Source: Streptomyces caeruleatus (GTDB lineage: Bacteria > Actinomycetota > Actinomycetes > Streptomycetales > Streptomycetaceae). Taken from it: a stretch of 64,000 nt of DNA. Location: positions 361,566 to 425,565 of the forward strand of contig NZ_KQ948929.1 of the NCBI RefSeq assembly GCF_001514235.1, written 5' to 3'. Positions 51,359 through 64,000 of the stretch are shown in pieces. The translations under genes and the position numbers were made by a program. Under the pieces are notes generated by a model, which was not told the origin of the DNA, did not search any database, and was given only the letters and a program-made list of their open reading frames with translations. The stretch's first letter is position 1. Every line of letters starts with the position of its first letter.

Positions 51359-52756
51359 ATGTCAACGATCAGTCAGTGGCAGCTGCGGGCCGCGTTCGCA
51401 GCGCGGCTGTCGCGGATGTACGGGCAGGAGGTGCCCGCCTACACCACGCTGGTGGACGTCTCGCGCGAGGTCAACGAGGACGTCCTGCGCGAGCGGGGCG
51501 CCGACGCCGAACGCCTGGGCTCCATCGGCCGGGTGACGGCCGAGCGGCACGGGGCCATCCGCGTCGGCACCCCGCGCGAGCTCCAGCAGGTCGCCCGTGT
51601 CTTCGGCGCCCTCGGCATGCGTCCGGTCGGCTTCTACGACCTGCGGGAGGCCGCCGCGAGCGCGGTGCCCGTCGTCTCCACCGCCTTCCGCCCGGTCGAC
51701 GGCGAGGAGCTGGCCCGCAACCCCTTCCGGGTGTTCACCTCCATGCTCACCCCGGCCGACCCCCGCTTCTTCGACGCCGACCTGCGCGCACGCCTGGAGG
51801 CCTTCCTCGCCGCCCGCGAGCTGTTCCCGCCGGAGCTGCTGGCCCTGGCCGACCGGGCCGAGGCCGAGCGGGAACTGCCCGAGGACGACGCCGAGCGGTT
51901 CCTCCAACTGGCCGTCGGCGCCTTCGAGTTGTCGAGCGAACCGGTCGACCGGGCGTGGTACGGGACCCTGGAGCGGATCTCCGCCGTCGCCGCGGACATC
52001 GGCGGTGTCCGCAGCACCCACATCAACCACCTCACCCCGCGCGTCCTGGACATCGACGAGCTGTACCGCCGTATGACGCGGCGGGGCATCGAGATGATCG
52101 ACACCATCCAGGGCCCGCCTGCCTGGAAGGGGCCCGACGTGCTGCTGCGGCAGACCTCCTTCCGGGCGCTGGCCGAGCCGCGCGCGATGCGTCTCGCGGA
52201 CGGCAGCGTCGCCAGCGGCGCGCTGCGGGTGCGCTTCGGCGAGGTCGAGGCCCGCGGCATCGCCCTCACCCGCCAGGGCCGCGCCCTCTACGACCAGCTT
52301 CTGGGCCGTGTCGACGAGCAGGCGTCCCAGGGCCCCGCCGAGGCCCGCGGGGACATCGCGCGCGCCGTGTGGGAGCGGCGCATGCCGGGCAGCGAGGAGG
52401 AACTCGCCGCGCGGGGACTGGCGTACTTCACCTACCGGCTCGTGGCCGACCGGCCCCGTGACGGGAGCGGGCCGCCCGCCACGCTCGGCGAACTGGTGGC
52501 GCAGGGCTGGGTGCGGGCCGAGCCCGTCGTCTACGAGGACTTCCTGCCCCGCTCGGCCGCCGGGATCTTCCAGTCCAACCTCAGCGGCGAGGGCACCCGC
52601 GACAACGGCCGGGAAGGCACCGCCTACGACGCGGCCTGGCTGTCCGGCGCCGTCGGACGCGAGGTGCTGGACCCGTTCGCGCTCTACGCGAAGCAGCGCG
52701 ACGCGTCCCTCACGGCCGTGAGCGATCGGCTCGGCCTCGCCCCCCTCACCCCCTGA
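51359..52756 (+). CDS. hglS: 2-oxoadipate dioxygenase/decarboxylase (HglS/YdcJ, DUF1338 family)
   Basis: This 465-residue protein belongs to the DUF1338 family, whose member HglS converts 2-oxoadipate to D-2-hydroxyglutarate with Fe(II) and O2 in lysine breakdown. Candidate metal ligands are His64 (AERHGAIR), His224 (STHINHLTPR) and Glu295 (RFGEVEARG), spaced similarly to those of HglS. The ATG at 51359 follows AGAAAGG. It sits between the pipecolate oxidase-like gene and the semialdehyde dehydrogenase, so three steps of one pathway lie together. Confidence 0.87.
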   Translation: MSTISQWQLRAAFAARLSRMYGQEVPAYTTLVDVSREVNEDVLRERGADAERLGSIGRVTAERHGAIRVGTPRELQQVARVFGALGMRPVGFYDLREAAASAVPVVSTAFRPVDGEELARNPFRVFTSMLTPADPRFFDADLRARLEAFLAARELFPPELLALADRAEAERELPEDDAERFLQLAVGAFELSSEPVDRAWYGTLERISAVAADIGGVRSTHINHLTPRVLDIDELYRRMTRRGIEMIDTIQGPPAWKGPDVLLRQTSFRALAEPRAMRLADGSVASGALRVRFGEVEARGIALTRQGRALYDQLLGRVDEQASQGPAEARGDIARAVWERRMPGSEEELAARGLAYFTYRLVADRPRDGSGPPATLGELVAQGWVRAEPVVYEDFLPRSAAGIFQSNLSGEGTRDNGREGTAYDAAWLSGAVGREVLDPFALYAKQRDASLTAVSDRLGLAPLTP

Positions 52757-52772
52757 CCTGACAAGGAGCATC

Positions 52773-54302
<1,530 letters not shown>

Positions 54303-54353
54303 GCGGGCAGCCGCGCCGGCCATCGGCACGCCGCCGCACCGCACCCGCCCGGC

Positions 54354-56042
54354 TCATATCCAGGTGTCGAACCACATCCGGGCGTACCAGTCGGCGTACG
54401 GGATCGTCTGCCCGGTGTAGACCGGGAAGAGGTAGATGAAGTTCCAGGCGATCAGCAGCACCAGCGCGCCCGCCGGCACCGCGCCCCACATGCGGCGTTT
54501 CTCGCTCGCCCCGCGCGGCCCCAGCAGCGCGCCGAGCATCATGGCCACGGCGAGGCAGAGGTACGGCACGAAGACGACCGCGTAGAAGGAGAAGATCGTG
54601 CGGTCCTGGTACAGGAACCAGGGCAGATAGCCGGCGCCGACCGCGCACAGGACGGCGCCGGCCCGCCAGTCGCGGCGCAGGGCCCAGCGGTAGAGGAGAT
54701 ACAGCAGCGCGCCGCACGCCGACCACCACAGAAGCGGTGTGCCCAGCGCGAGGATGGCCTGTGAGCAGTCGGCGGTCGCGCCGCAGCCGTCCCGCCCGGC
54801 CGGCACCGACTCGTAGTCGAACAGCACGGGGCGGCCGAGGACCAGCCAACTCCAGGGGTTGGACTCGTACTTGTGGAAGGAGTGCAGCCCGACGTTGAAC
54901 TGGTAGACCCCGTACTCGTAGTGCCACAGGCTGCGCAGCGGCGCCGGGATCCACGACCAGGTGCCGCCGCGGCCGTCCGCCCAGTGGCGCGCGTAGCCGT
55001 TGTCGGACAGGAACCAGCCGGTCCACGTCATCAGATAGGTGACCGCGGCGACCGGCAGGACCGACAGCACCGACCGGCCGAGGTCCTTGCGCAGTACGGC
55101 GAGATACGGGCGCCGCGCCCCCGCCACGCGACGGGCGCCTACGTCCCACAGCAGGGTCAGGACCATGAAGAAGGCGAGGAAGTACAGGCCGTTCCACTTG
55201 GTGGCGGCCGCGAGGCCGAGGAAGAGGCCGGCGGCGAGCCGCCACGGGCGCAGTCCCGTCCCGGCCCGGTCGCCGGTGAGCGCGTCCGGGCGTGCGCGGC
55301 CGTCCTCGCCGACGGGCAGGGCCGCCGCGAGCCGCGCGCGTGCGTGGTCGCGGTCGATCAGCAGGGAGCCGAACGCCGCCAGCACGAAGAACATCACCAC
55401 GAGGTCGAGCAGAGCGGTACGGCTCATCACATGGTGCAGACCGTCCACCGCCATCAGCGCGCCGGCCAGGCAGCCCAGCGCCGTCGAGCGGAACAGTCGG
55501 CGGCCTGTTCGGCACAGCATCAGCACGGACAGTGTGCCGAGGACGGCCGTCATGAAGCGCCAGCCGAACGGGGTGAGGCCGAACCCCCACTCGCCGAGCG
55601 CCATCACCCACTTCCCCATCGGCGGATGCGCGACGAAGGCCCCGGTGTCGGACAGCGGGATCACCTGCGGGTCCGCGAGTATCTGCGGGTCGGCGATCTT
55701 ACGGTCCGGCCAGGTGCCCTCGTAGCCCAACCGCAGCAGGGACCAGGCGTCCTTGGCGTAGTAGGTCTCGTCGAAGACCAGGTTGCGGGGGCTTCCGAGG
55801 TGCCAGAAGCGCAGCGCTCCGGCGAAGAGGGCGACGAGTACGGGTCCCAGCCAACTCATCGCCTGTGCGGCCCGATGCGACCGCGTCGGCTCGGGAAAGG
55901 GCGCAGCGAGACGTTCGCGGGTGTCGGTGCGGGGGCCTCCGGCGTACCCGAACAGGCGTAGACGATCCCGCCAGTTGTCGGATGCCGTGGTCGGAGGGGT
56001 GCCGTCGAGGACGTGGGCACGCGACACGCTGCTACTCGTCAT
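54354..56042 (-). CDS. Protein O-mannosyltransferase (PMT family, GT39)
   Basis: This 562-residue membrane glycosyltransferase has about 11 membrane helices and the catalytic Asp-Glu pair in NLVFDETYYAKDAWSLL in the first external loop. HPPMGKWVMALGE, LDGLHHVMSRTALLDL-type and ATKWNGLYFLAFF segments match bacterial Pmt. It transfers mannose from polyprenyl-phosphate mannose to secreted proteins, as Pmt does in Streptomyces. A 61-residue cytoplasmic N-terminus precedes the first helix. It is convergent with amaB and stands alone. Confidence 0.9.
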   Translation of the reverse strand: MTSSSVSRAHVLDGTPPTTASDNWRDRLRLFGYAGGPRTDTRERLAAPFPEPTRSHRAAQAMSWLGPVLVALFAGALRFWHLGSPRNLVFDETYYAKDAWSLLRLGYEGTWPDRKIADPQILADPQVIPLSDTGAFVAHPPMGKWVMALGEWGFGLTPFGWRFMTAVLGTLSVLMLCRTGRRLFRSTALGCLAGALMAVDGLHHVMSRTALLDLVVMFFVLAAFGSLLIDRDHARARLAAALPVGEDGRARPDALTGDRAGTGLRPWRLAAGLFLGLAAATKWNGLYFLAFFMVLTLLWDVGARRVAGARRPYLAVLRKDLGRSVLSVLPVAAVTYLMTWTGWFLSDNGYARHWADGRGGTWSWIPAPLRSLWHYEYGVYQFNVGLHSFHKYESNPWSWLVLGRPVLFDYESVPAGRDGCGATADCSQAILALGTPLLWWSACGALLYLLYRWALRRDWRAGAVLCAVGAGYLPWFLYQDRTIFSFYAVVFVPYLCLAVAMMLGALLGPRGASEKRRMWGAVPAGALVLLIAWNFIYLFPVYTGQTIPYADWYARMWFDTWI

Positions 56043-56295
56043 CGGACGACCTTAGTCGGACGGCCTCGAACGGACTGAGCCGAGGCAGGTGAGGCCCAGG
56101 AAACATCCCGTTCACACCAGTCGGCCCCCATGGAAACAACCGCTTTCTAACGTGGCGGCCCTGGGAGCTGAGTCGTATACAGGCCCCTCTGACGGCTCAT
56201 GACGATCCGTCGACTCCTCCGTGCTGCCGACGACGCCAAGCGGGCTCCCACCCATCCCCCCACCACCCGAACCGAGCGCCACCGGGAGGCGTGAC

Positions 56296-57951
56296 ATGAG
56301 CACCACAGAGTCACGGTCGGCTGCGGCAGACCCGACACCATCCGCCGACCAGGCGGTCAAGGAGACTCTGGAGGACTACACCCTCCGTTTCGCGCCGCGC
56401 AGTTACCGCCGCTGGACCCCGATGGTGGTGGCGACGACCGCGCTCGGCGGCATCGCCTACATGGCCGACTTCTCCATCGGCGCCGGCATCGGCCTGGCCC
56501 ACGGCACCGGCAACGCACTGCTCGCCATCGCCGTCGCCGCCGTCGTCATCTTCGTGACCGGCTTCCCGCTGGCGTACTACGGGGCCCGCTACAACATCGA
56601 CCTGGACCTCATCACCCGCGGTTCCGGCTTCGGTTACTTCGGTTCGGTCCTCACCAGTGTCATCTTCGCCAGCTTCACCTTCATCTTCTTCGCCCTCGAA
56701 GGCTCGATCATGGCCCAGGGCCTGAAACTGGGGCTCGGACTGCCGCTGTGGCTCGGCTATCTGGTCTCCACGCTCATGGTGATCCCGCTGGTGATCTACG
56801 GCATGAAGGCGCTGAGCAAGCTCCAGGTGTGGACGACGCCGATCTGGCTGCTGCTGATGGTCGGCCCGCTGGTCTACCTGGTCGCCACCGACCCCGGCAC
56901 CGTCGACCGCTTCCTCGCCTACGCCGGCACCGACGGCGAGGGCGGCGTCAACACCGCCGCCGTGCTGCTCGGCGCGGGCGTGTGTCTCTCCCTGATCGCG
57001 CAGATCGGCGAGCAGATCGACTACCTGCGCTTCATGCCGCCCAAGACCGAGGCGAACAAGCGCGCCTGGTGGACGGCCGTGGTGATGGCCGGGCCCGGCT
57101 GGGTGGTGCTGGGCGCGCTGAAGCAGGCCATCGGCGTGTTCCTCGCGGTCTACATCCTCGCCGAGGTCGGCCCCACCGCCGCACCGGAGCCGATCCAGCA
57201 GTTCAAGCACGCCTTCGACGCGATGATGCCGTCCTGGATCGTCCTCCCGCTGGCCGTGGCCCTGGTCGTGATCAGCCAGATCAAGATCAACGTGACGAAC
57301 GCCTACTCCGGTTCCCTCGCCTGGACGAACTCCTTCACCCGGGTCACCGGACGCTATCCGGGCCGCATGGTCTTCGTCCTGGTCAACCTGGCCTTCGCGC
57401 TGGTGCTCATGGAGGCCGACATGTTCAGTTTCCTCAACAGCATCCTGGGCTTCTACTCGAACTGCGCCATCGCCTGGGTCGTCACCGTCGCCACCGACAT
57501 CGGCGTCAACAAGTACCTGCTGAAGCTCTCCCCGCTCCAGCCCGAGTTCCGCCGGGGCATGCTCTACGCCGTCAACCCCGTGGGCGTGGTCGCCTTCGTC
57601 GCCGCCTCCGGCCTCTCCATCGCCATGTACTTCCACGCACTCGGCGACACCCTCCAGCCGTACTCCCCGGTCGCCGCCGCCCTCATCGCCTTCGTCCTCA
57701 CCCCGCTGATGGCGGTCGTCACCAAGGGCAAGTACTACCTGCGCCGCACCGACGACGGCATCGACGAGCCGCTCCTGGACGAGGACGGCAACCCCAGTGC
57801 CGTCACCTACGACTGCCACGTGTGCCGGCAGCAGTTCGAGCGCCCCGACGTGGCCGCCTGCCCGACGCACGACGCCGTCGTCTGCTCCCTGTGCCTGAGC
57901 ACGGACAAGGTCGGCGACCACGTGCTGCCGGCCGCGTCCACCGTCGCCTGA
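56296..57951 (+). CDS. NCS1 purine/cytosine permease with C-terminal Cys-rich tail
   Basis: This 551-residue transporter has 12 membrane helices. ALGGIAYMADFSIGAGIGLAHG and GSGFGYFGSVLTSVIFASF mark the NCS1 family (cytosine, purines, allantoin, thiamine precursors). GGGAGG precedes the ATG at 56296. After the last helix (about residue 475) a tail of about 75 residues carries a zinc-finger-like pattern: C507-x2-C510, C522-x2-H525, C530-x2-C533. Such tails are not part of standard NCS1 permeases and may sense metal or redox state. A strong terminator follows. Confidence 0.87.
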   Translation: MSTTESRSAAADPTPSADQAVKETLEDYTLRFAPRSYRRWTPMVVATTALGGIAYMADFSIGAGIGLAHGTGNALLAIAVAAVVIFVTGFPLAYYGARYNIDLDLITRGSGFGYFGSVLTSVIFASFTFIFFALEGSIMAQGLKLGLGLPLWLGYLVSTLMVIPLVIYGMKALSKLQVWTTPIWLLLMVGPLVYLVATDPGTVDRFLAYAGTDGEGGVNTAAVLLGAGVCLSLIAQIGEQIDYLRFMPPKTEANKRAWWTAVVMAGPGWVVLGALKQAIGVFLAVYILAEVGPTAAPEPIQQFKHAFDAMMPSWIVLPLAVALVVISQIKINVTNAYSGSLAWTNSFTRVTGRYPGRMVFVLVNLAFALVLMEADMFSFLNSILGFYSNCAIAWVVTVATDIGVNKYLLKLSPLQPEFRRGMLYAVNPVGVVAFVAASGLSIAMYFHALGDTLQPYSPVAAALIAFVLTPLMAVVTKGKYYLRRTDDGIDEPLLDEDGNPSAVTYDCHVCRQQFERPDVAACPTHDAVVCSLCLSTDKVGDHVLPAASTVA

Positions 57952-57975
57952 CGGCGCTTCAACCCCGAGAGCACG

Positions 57976-58017
57976 GCGAAGGGCTCCCGCGAGCAGGTGC
58001 TTGCGGGAGCCCTTCGC
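57976..58017. terminator. Strong bidirectional terminator
   Basis: GCGAAGGGCTCCCGC (57976-57990) and its exact inverted copy (58003-58017) form a 15-bp stem around a 12-nt loop. It lies between the convergent permease and cobN genes and can end both transcripts. Confidence 0.85.
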
Positions 58018-58041
58018 AGTGTCACGTGCGGCGGCCGTGCC

Positions 58042-61626
<3,585 letters not shown>

Positions 61627-61639
61627 GCGGCGTCGGCCT

Positions 61640-61805
61640 TCCTCGGGGTGTCCGCGCCCCGGGTGGTGTCTGACGGCGGGAGTTCCTGACTCACCCGACC
61701 CTGGCGGGGTGGGCTCACAGTGGCGGGACCGCGCCGGATTCGCACCGGCTTCCTCCCCTGTCGCCGTCGTGGCGGTGGCGGACCGGATGATCCACCGAGA
61801 AGCAT
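61640..61805 (-). ncRNA. Cobalamin (B12) riboswitch upstream of cobN
   Basis: Read on the minus strand, the leader contains GAAGCCGGTGCGAATCCGGC, then CGGTCCCGCCACTGTGA, which holds the B12 box GCCACTG (61718-61724). These are the conserved core elements of the AdoCbl riboswitch. It precedes cobN by roughly 15 nt at its 3' end. Limits are approximate. B12 binding is expected to lower cobN translation or transcription. Confidence 0.92.
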
Positions 61806-61884
61806 AGTAAGGGGCACGGGAACAGCCGTCGGCATGCGGAGGCGGCGGCATACGGTCGCCGGGGCGGTCGGTATGCTCGCCGCC

Positions 61885-63150
61885 ATGTCCACGCCCTCCA
61901 TCCGACCGTCGTCCCAGGCCACAGGGGTCACACGGGACCGCGACGACGCATGCCCGGGCGCATTGAGGCTGCACACGGCGGACGACGGCGCACTCGCCCG
62001 GATCCGGATTCCCGGGGGCGTGCTTCAGGTCGCTCAGGCACGGGAACTCGGCCTGGCGGCGCTCGAACTGGGCGACGGGGAGCTGCATCTGACGTCGCGG
62101 GGCAACGTCCAGCTGCGCGGTCTGCCGACCGGCTGCGGCGGGGAGTTGGCGGGCCGGCTGGAGGCGGCCGGGCTGCTGCCGTCGTGGCGTCACGAGCGGG
62201 TGCGCAACGTGGTGGCCTCGCCCCTGTCGGGGCTGGACGGGCACGGATTCGCCGACGTACGGCCGTGGCTGCGGGCGTTGGACGAGCTGCTGTGCGCGAG
62301 CGAGGCGGCGGCCCGGCTGTCCGGGCGGTTCCTGTTCGCGCTCGACGACGGGCGCGGGGACGTGGCCGGGCTCGGTGCGGACGTGACGTTGCGGGCGGCG
62401 CCGGACGGGGCCGTGTGGCTGCGGATCGGAGCCGCCGGTTGCGTCGTGGTCCTCGCCGCCGAGGACGCGCCCCGGGCCGCGCTGCTGGCCGCCGAGGTGT
62501 TCCTGGAGGCGAGTGGCGGCCAGGTCTGGCGGGTGGCCGAACTCCCGGTGCCCGCCGATGAGTTGGCGCACGAGGTCGTACGACGGCTGGGAGCCGGAGA
62601 CGCCTCGCCGGCCTGGCCGCCGGCGAGTGAGCCGTCCCCCTCCCCCGGCGTCGTCACCGGCCCCGACGGCACCACGAGCCTCTCCGTCCTCGCCCCGCTG
62701 GGCCGCCTCACCGCAGCGCAGTGGACCGGACTGACGACGGCCGCGTCCGGGGAGCTGCGGCTGACACCTTGGCGTGGAGTGATCCTTCCCACAGTGCGCT
62801 CCGACCGGCTTGTCGGCCTAGACTCCGTCGGTCTGATCACGGACCCGGCCTCTCCCTGGCTCGGCGTCGGTGCCTGCATCGGACGGCCCGGTTGCGCCAA
62901 GTCGCTGGCGGACATCCGTACGGACGCGGCCGCGTCGCTCACCGCGGGCGGCGGGCTGCCGGCGTACTGGTCCGGCTGCGAGCGCCGTTGCGGTCGTCCG
63001 CGCGGCGATCACGTGGACGTCGTCGCGGCCCCGGACGGCGGCTACCTGATCTCCGTCGTGGAAGGCGGCCGGGTTCGCGCCACGACGACGACCGACCATC
63101 CATCGAAGCTCGCCGCCGACCTGGCGGCGGCCCGCACGCATGACCTGTAG
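61885..63150 (+). CDS. cobG: Precorrin-3B synthase CobG
   Basis: This is a 421-residue member of the nitrite/sulfite reductase family. Two ferredoxin-like half repeats are seen, and ligands of an Fe4S4 centre in [17 protein letters not shown] and [12 protein letters not shown]. CobG makes precorrin-3B with O2 during ring contraction, so this is the aerobic pathway. Several starts are possible; ATG 61885 (or 61873) is chosen just before [10 protein letters not shown], and no strong ribosome site is seen. It is first of the plus-strand cob genes and divergent from cobN across the riboswitch. Confidence 0.92.
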   Translation: MSTPSIRPSSQATGVTRDRDDACPGALRLHTADDGALARIRIPGGVLQVAQARELGLAALELGDGELHLTSRGNVQLRGLPTGCGGELAGRLEAAGLLPSWRHERVRNVVASPLSGLDGHGFADVRPWLRALDELLCASEAAARLSGRFLFALDDGRGDVAGLGADVTLRAAPDGAVWLRIGAAGCVVVLAAEDAPRAALLAAEVFLEASGGQVWRVAELPVPADELAHEVVRRLGAGDASPAWPPASEPSPSPGVVTGPDGTTSLSVLAPLGRLTAAQWTGLTTAASGELRLTPWRGVILPTVRSDRLVGLDSVGLITDPASPWLGVGACIGRPGCAKSLADIRTDAAASLTAGGGLPAYWSGCERRCGRPRGDHVDVVAAPDGGYLISVVEGGRVRATTTTDHPSKLAADLAAARTHDL

Positions 63151-63157
63151 GAGCACG

Positions 63158-63784
63158 GTGTTCGAGTACGAGAAGGACGGTGCGGCGATCTACCGCCAGT
63201 CCTTTGCCACCATCCGCGCGGAGGCGGACCTCGCGGGCCTGCCCGCCGACGTCAGTCAGGTCGCGGTGCGGATGATCCACGCCTGCGGGATGGTCGACCT
63301 CGTGCGCGACCTCGTGTACTCGCCCGGGGTGGTGGCCCGTGCGCGGGAGGCCCTGCGGGCCGGTGCGCCCATTTTCACAGACGTGCAGATGGTGGCCAGC
63401 GGAGTGACCCGCAAGCGGCTGCCCGCCGACAACGAGGTGCTGTGCACCCTGTCCGACCCGGCCGTCCCCGAGCTGGCCGCGAAGATGGGCACCACGCGCA
63501 GCGCCGCCGCCATGGAGCTGTGGCGGGACCGGCTGGAGGGTTCGGTGGTCGCCGTCGGGAACGCGCCGACCTCGCTGTTCCGGCTCCTGGAGATGATCGA
63601 GGAGGGCGCCCCCCGCCCGGCCGCCGTCATAGGGGTGCCGGTGGGGTTCGTGGGGGCCGCCGAGTCGAAGGAGGCGCTCGCGGAGCATCCGTCGGGGCTT
63701 GAACACCTGATCGTCCGTGGCCGACGCGGGGGCAGCGCCATCGCCGCCGCCGCGCTCAACGCGATCGCTAGTGAGGAAGAGTGA
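63158..63784 (+). CDS. cobH: Precorrin-8X methylmutase CobH
   Basis: This 208-residue enzyme has the catalytic histidine His41 in VRMIHACGM, and also [15 protein letters not shown] and [13 protein letters not shown], all typical of CobH/CbiC. It moves a methyl group from C11 to C12 to form hydrogenobyrinic acid. GTG at 63158 has TAGGAG five to six bases upstream; an ATG at 63140 inside cobG is less likely. It overlaps the next gene by 4 nt. Confidence 0.95.
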   Translation: MFEYEKDGAAIYRQSFATIRAEADLAGLPADVSQVAVRMIHACGMVDLVRDLVYSPGVVARAREALRAGAPIFTDVQMVASGVTRKRLPADNEVLCTLSDPAVPELAAKMGTTRSAAAMELWRDRLEGSVVAVGNAPTSLFRLLEMIEEGAPRPAAVIGVPVGFVGAAESKEALAEHPSGLEHLIVRGRRGGSAIAAAALNAIASEEE

Positions 63785-64000
63785 GCGGGAAGCTGTACGG
63801 CGTCGGGCTGGGCCCCGGCGACCCGTCGTTGATGACCGTGCGCGCGGTGGAGGTCATCGCCGAGGCGGACGTGATCGCGTACCACAGCGCGCGGCACGGG
63901 CGGTCCATCGCCCGTTCGATCGCGGCGAGGCACATCCAGGAACGGCACATCGAGGAGCGGCTGGTCTACCCGGTCACCACCGAGACGACCGACCACCCCG
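63781..64000 (+). CDS. cobI: Precorrin-2 C20-methyltransferase CobI (partial, right edge)
   Basis: The GTG at 63781 overlaps the cobH stop (GTGA). The visible 73 residues start [22 protein letters not shown], the glycine-rich loop of the cobalamin SAM methyltransferases, with [11 protein letters not shown] after it as in CobI/CbiL. In Streptomyces this gene is often fused to cobJ; whether it is here lies beyond the window. Confidence 0.88.
   Translation, partial: MSGKLYGVGLGPGDPSLMTVRAVEVIAEADVIAYHSARHGRSIARSIAARHIQERHIEERLVYPVTTETTDHP

Overview
The window is high-GC actinobacterial chromosome, almost certainly Streptomyces. Third-codon positions are strongly GC-biased and GTG/TTG starts are frequent. 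There are two large type I PKS genes, a BlaI/M56 locus, a Spo0M homologue with a rare TTA codon, and a cobalamin pathway behind a B12 riboswitch. No tRNA, rRNA, CRISPR array or insertion sequence was found.

Region by region. (1) 1-10.6 kb: an oleC-oleB-oleA-like operon (minus strand, cut by the left edge) faces a reducing type I PKS (PKS1: KS-AT-DH-degenerate MT-ER-KR-ACP, no thioesterase). (2) 10.6-31.2 kb: ordinary and regulatory genes. These are an MFS exporter, a PLP decarboxylase with a DUF1275 protein, two copies of a CPA2 antiporter plus TrkA-C pair, a NarL-type two-component system, a truncated hydrolase, an acyltransferase and two CNNM/CorC proteins. A regulatory block follows: Spo0M-like, TerB-like, LCP protein, M56 peptidase, BlaI repressor and a TatA-like protein. 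(3) 31.4-43.9 kb: a tightly packed operon of PKS2 (same architecture as PKS1 but with an intact SAM-binding motif), an unusual aldehyde dehydrogenase-cytochrome P450 fusion, a discrete ACP and a fatty acyl-AMP ligase. (4) 43.9-49 kb: a polysaccharide deacetylase lipoprotein and two decayed genes (an HTH-NTPase-WD40 protein that lost its NTPase core, and a glutamate dehydrogenase fragment). (5) 49.1-54.3 kb: a LysR regulator and an operon that looks like L-pipecolate/lysine degradation. (6) 54.3-58 kb: a protein O-mannosyltransferase and an NCS1 permease with a Cys-rich tail. (7) 58-64 kb: cobN behind a cobalamin riboswitch, divergent from cobG-cobH-cobI.

How the genes may work together. In the PKS2 operon the ligase would adenylate a fatty acid, load it on the discrete ACP, and prime an iterative C-methylating PKS. 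With no thioesterase, the fused ALDH-P450 is the natural candidate for chain release or terminal oxidation. In the PKS1 locus OleA/OleC chemistry (condensation of two acyl chains, beta-lactone formation) with the OleB hydrolase suggests an olefin or beta-lactone lipid. Whether the two loci feed one product is unknown. A second system is a small candidate BlaI regulon: near-identical TCTACAGTGCTGTAGA-type palindromes precede tatA/blaI and terB, and a weaker copy precedes the Spo0M gene.
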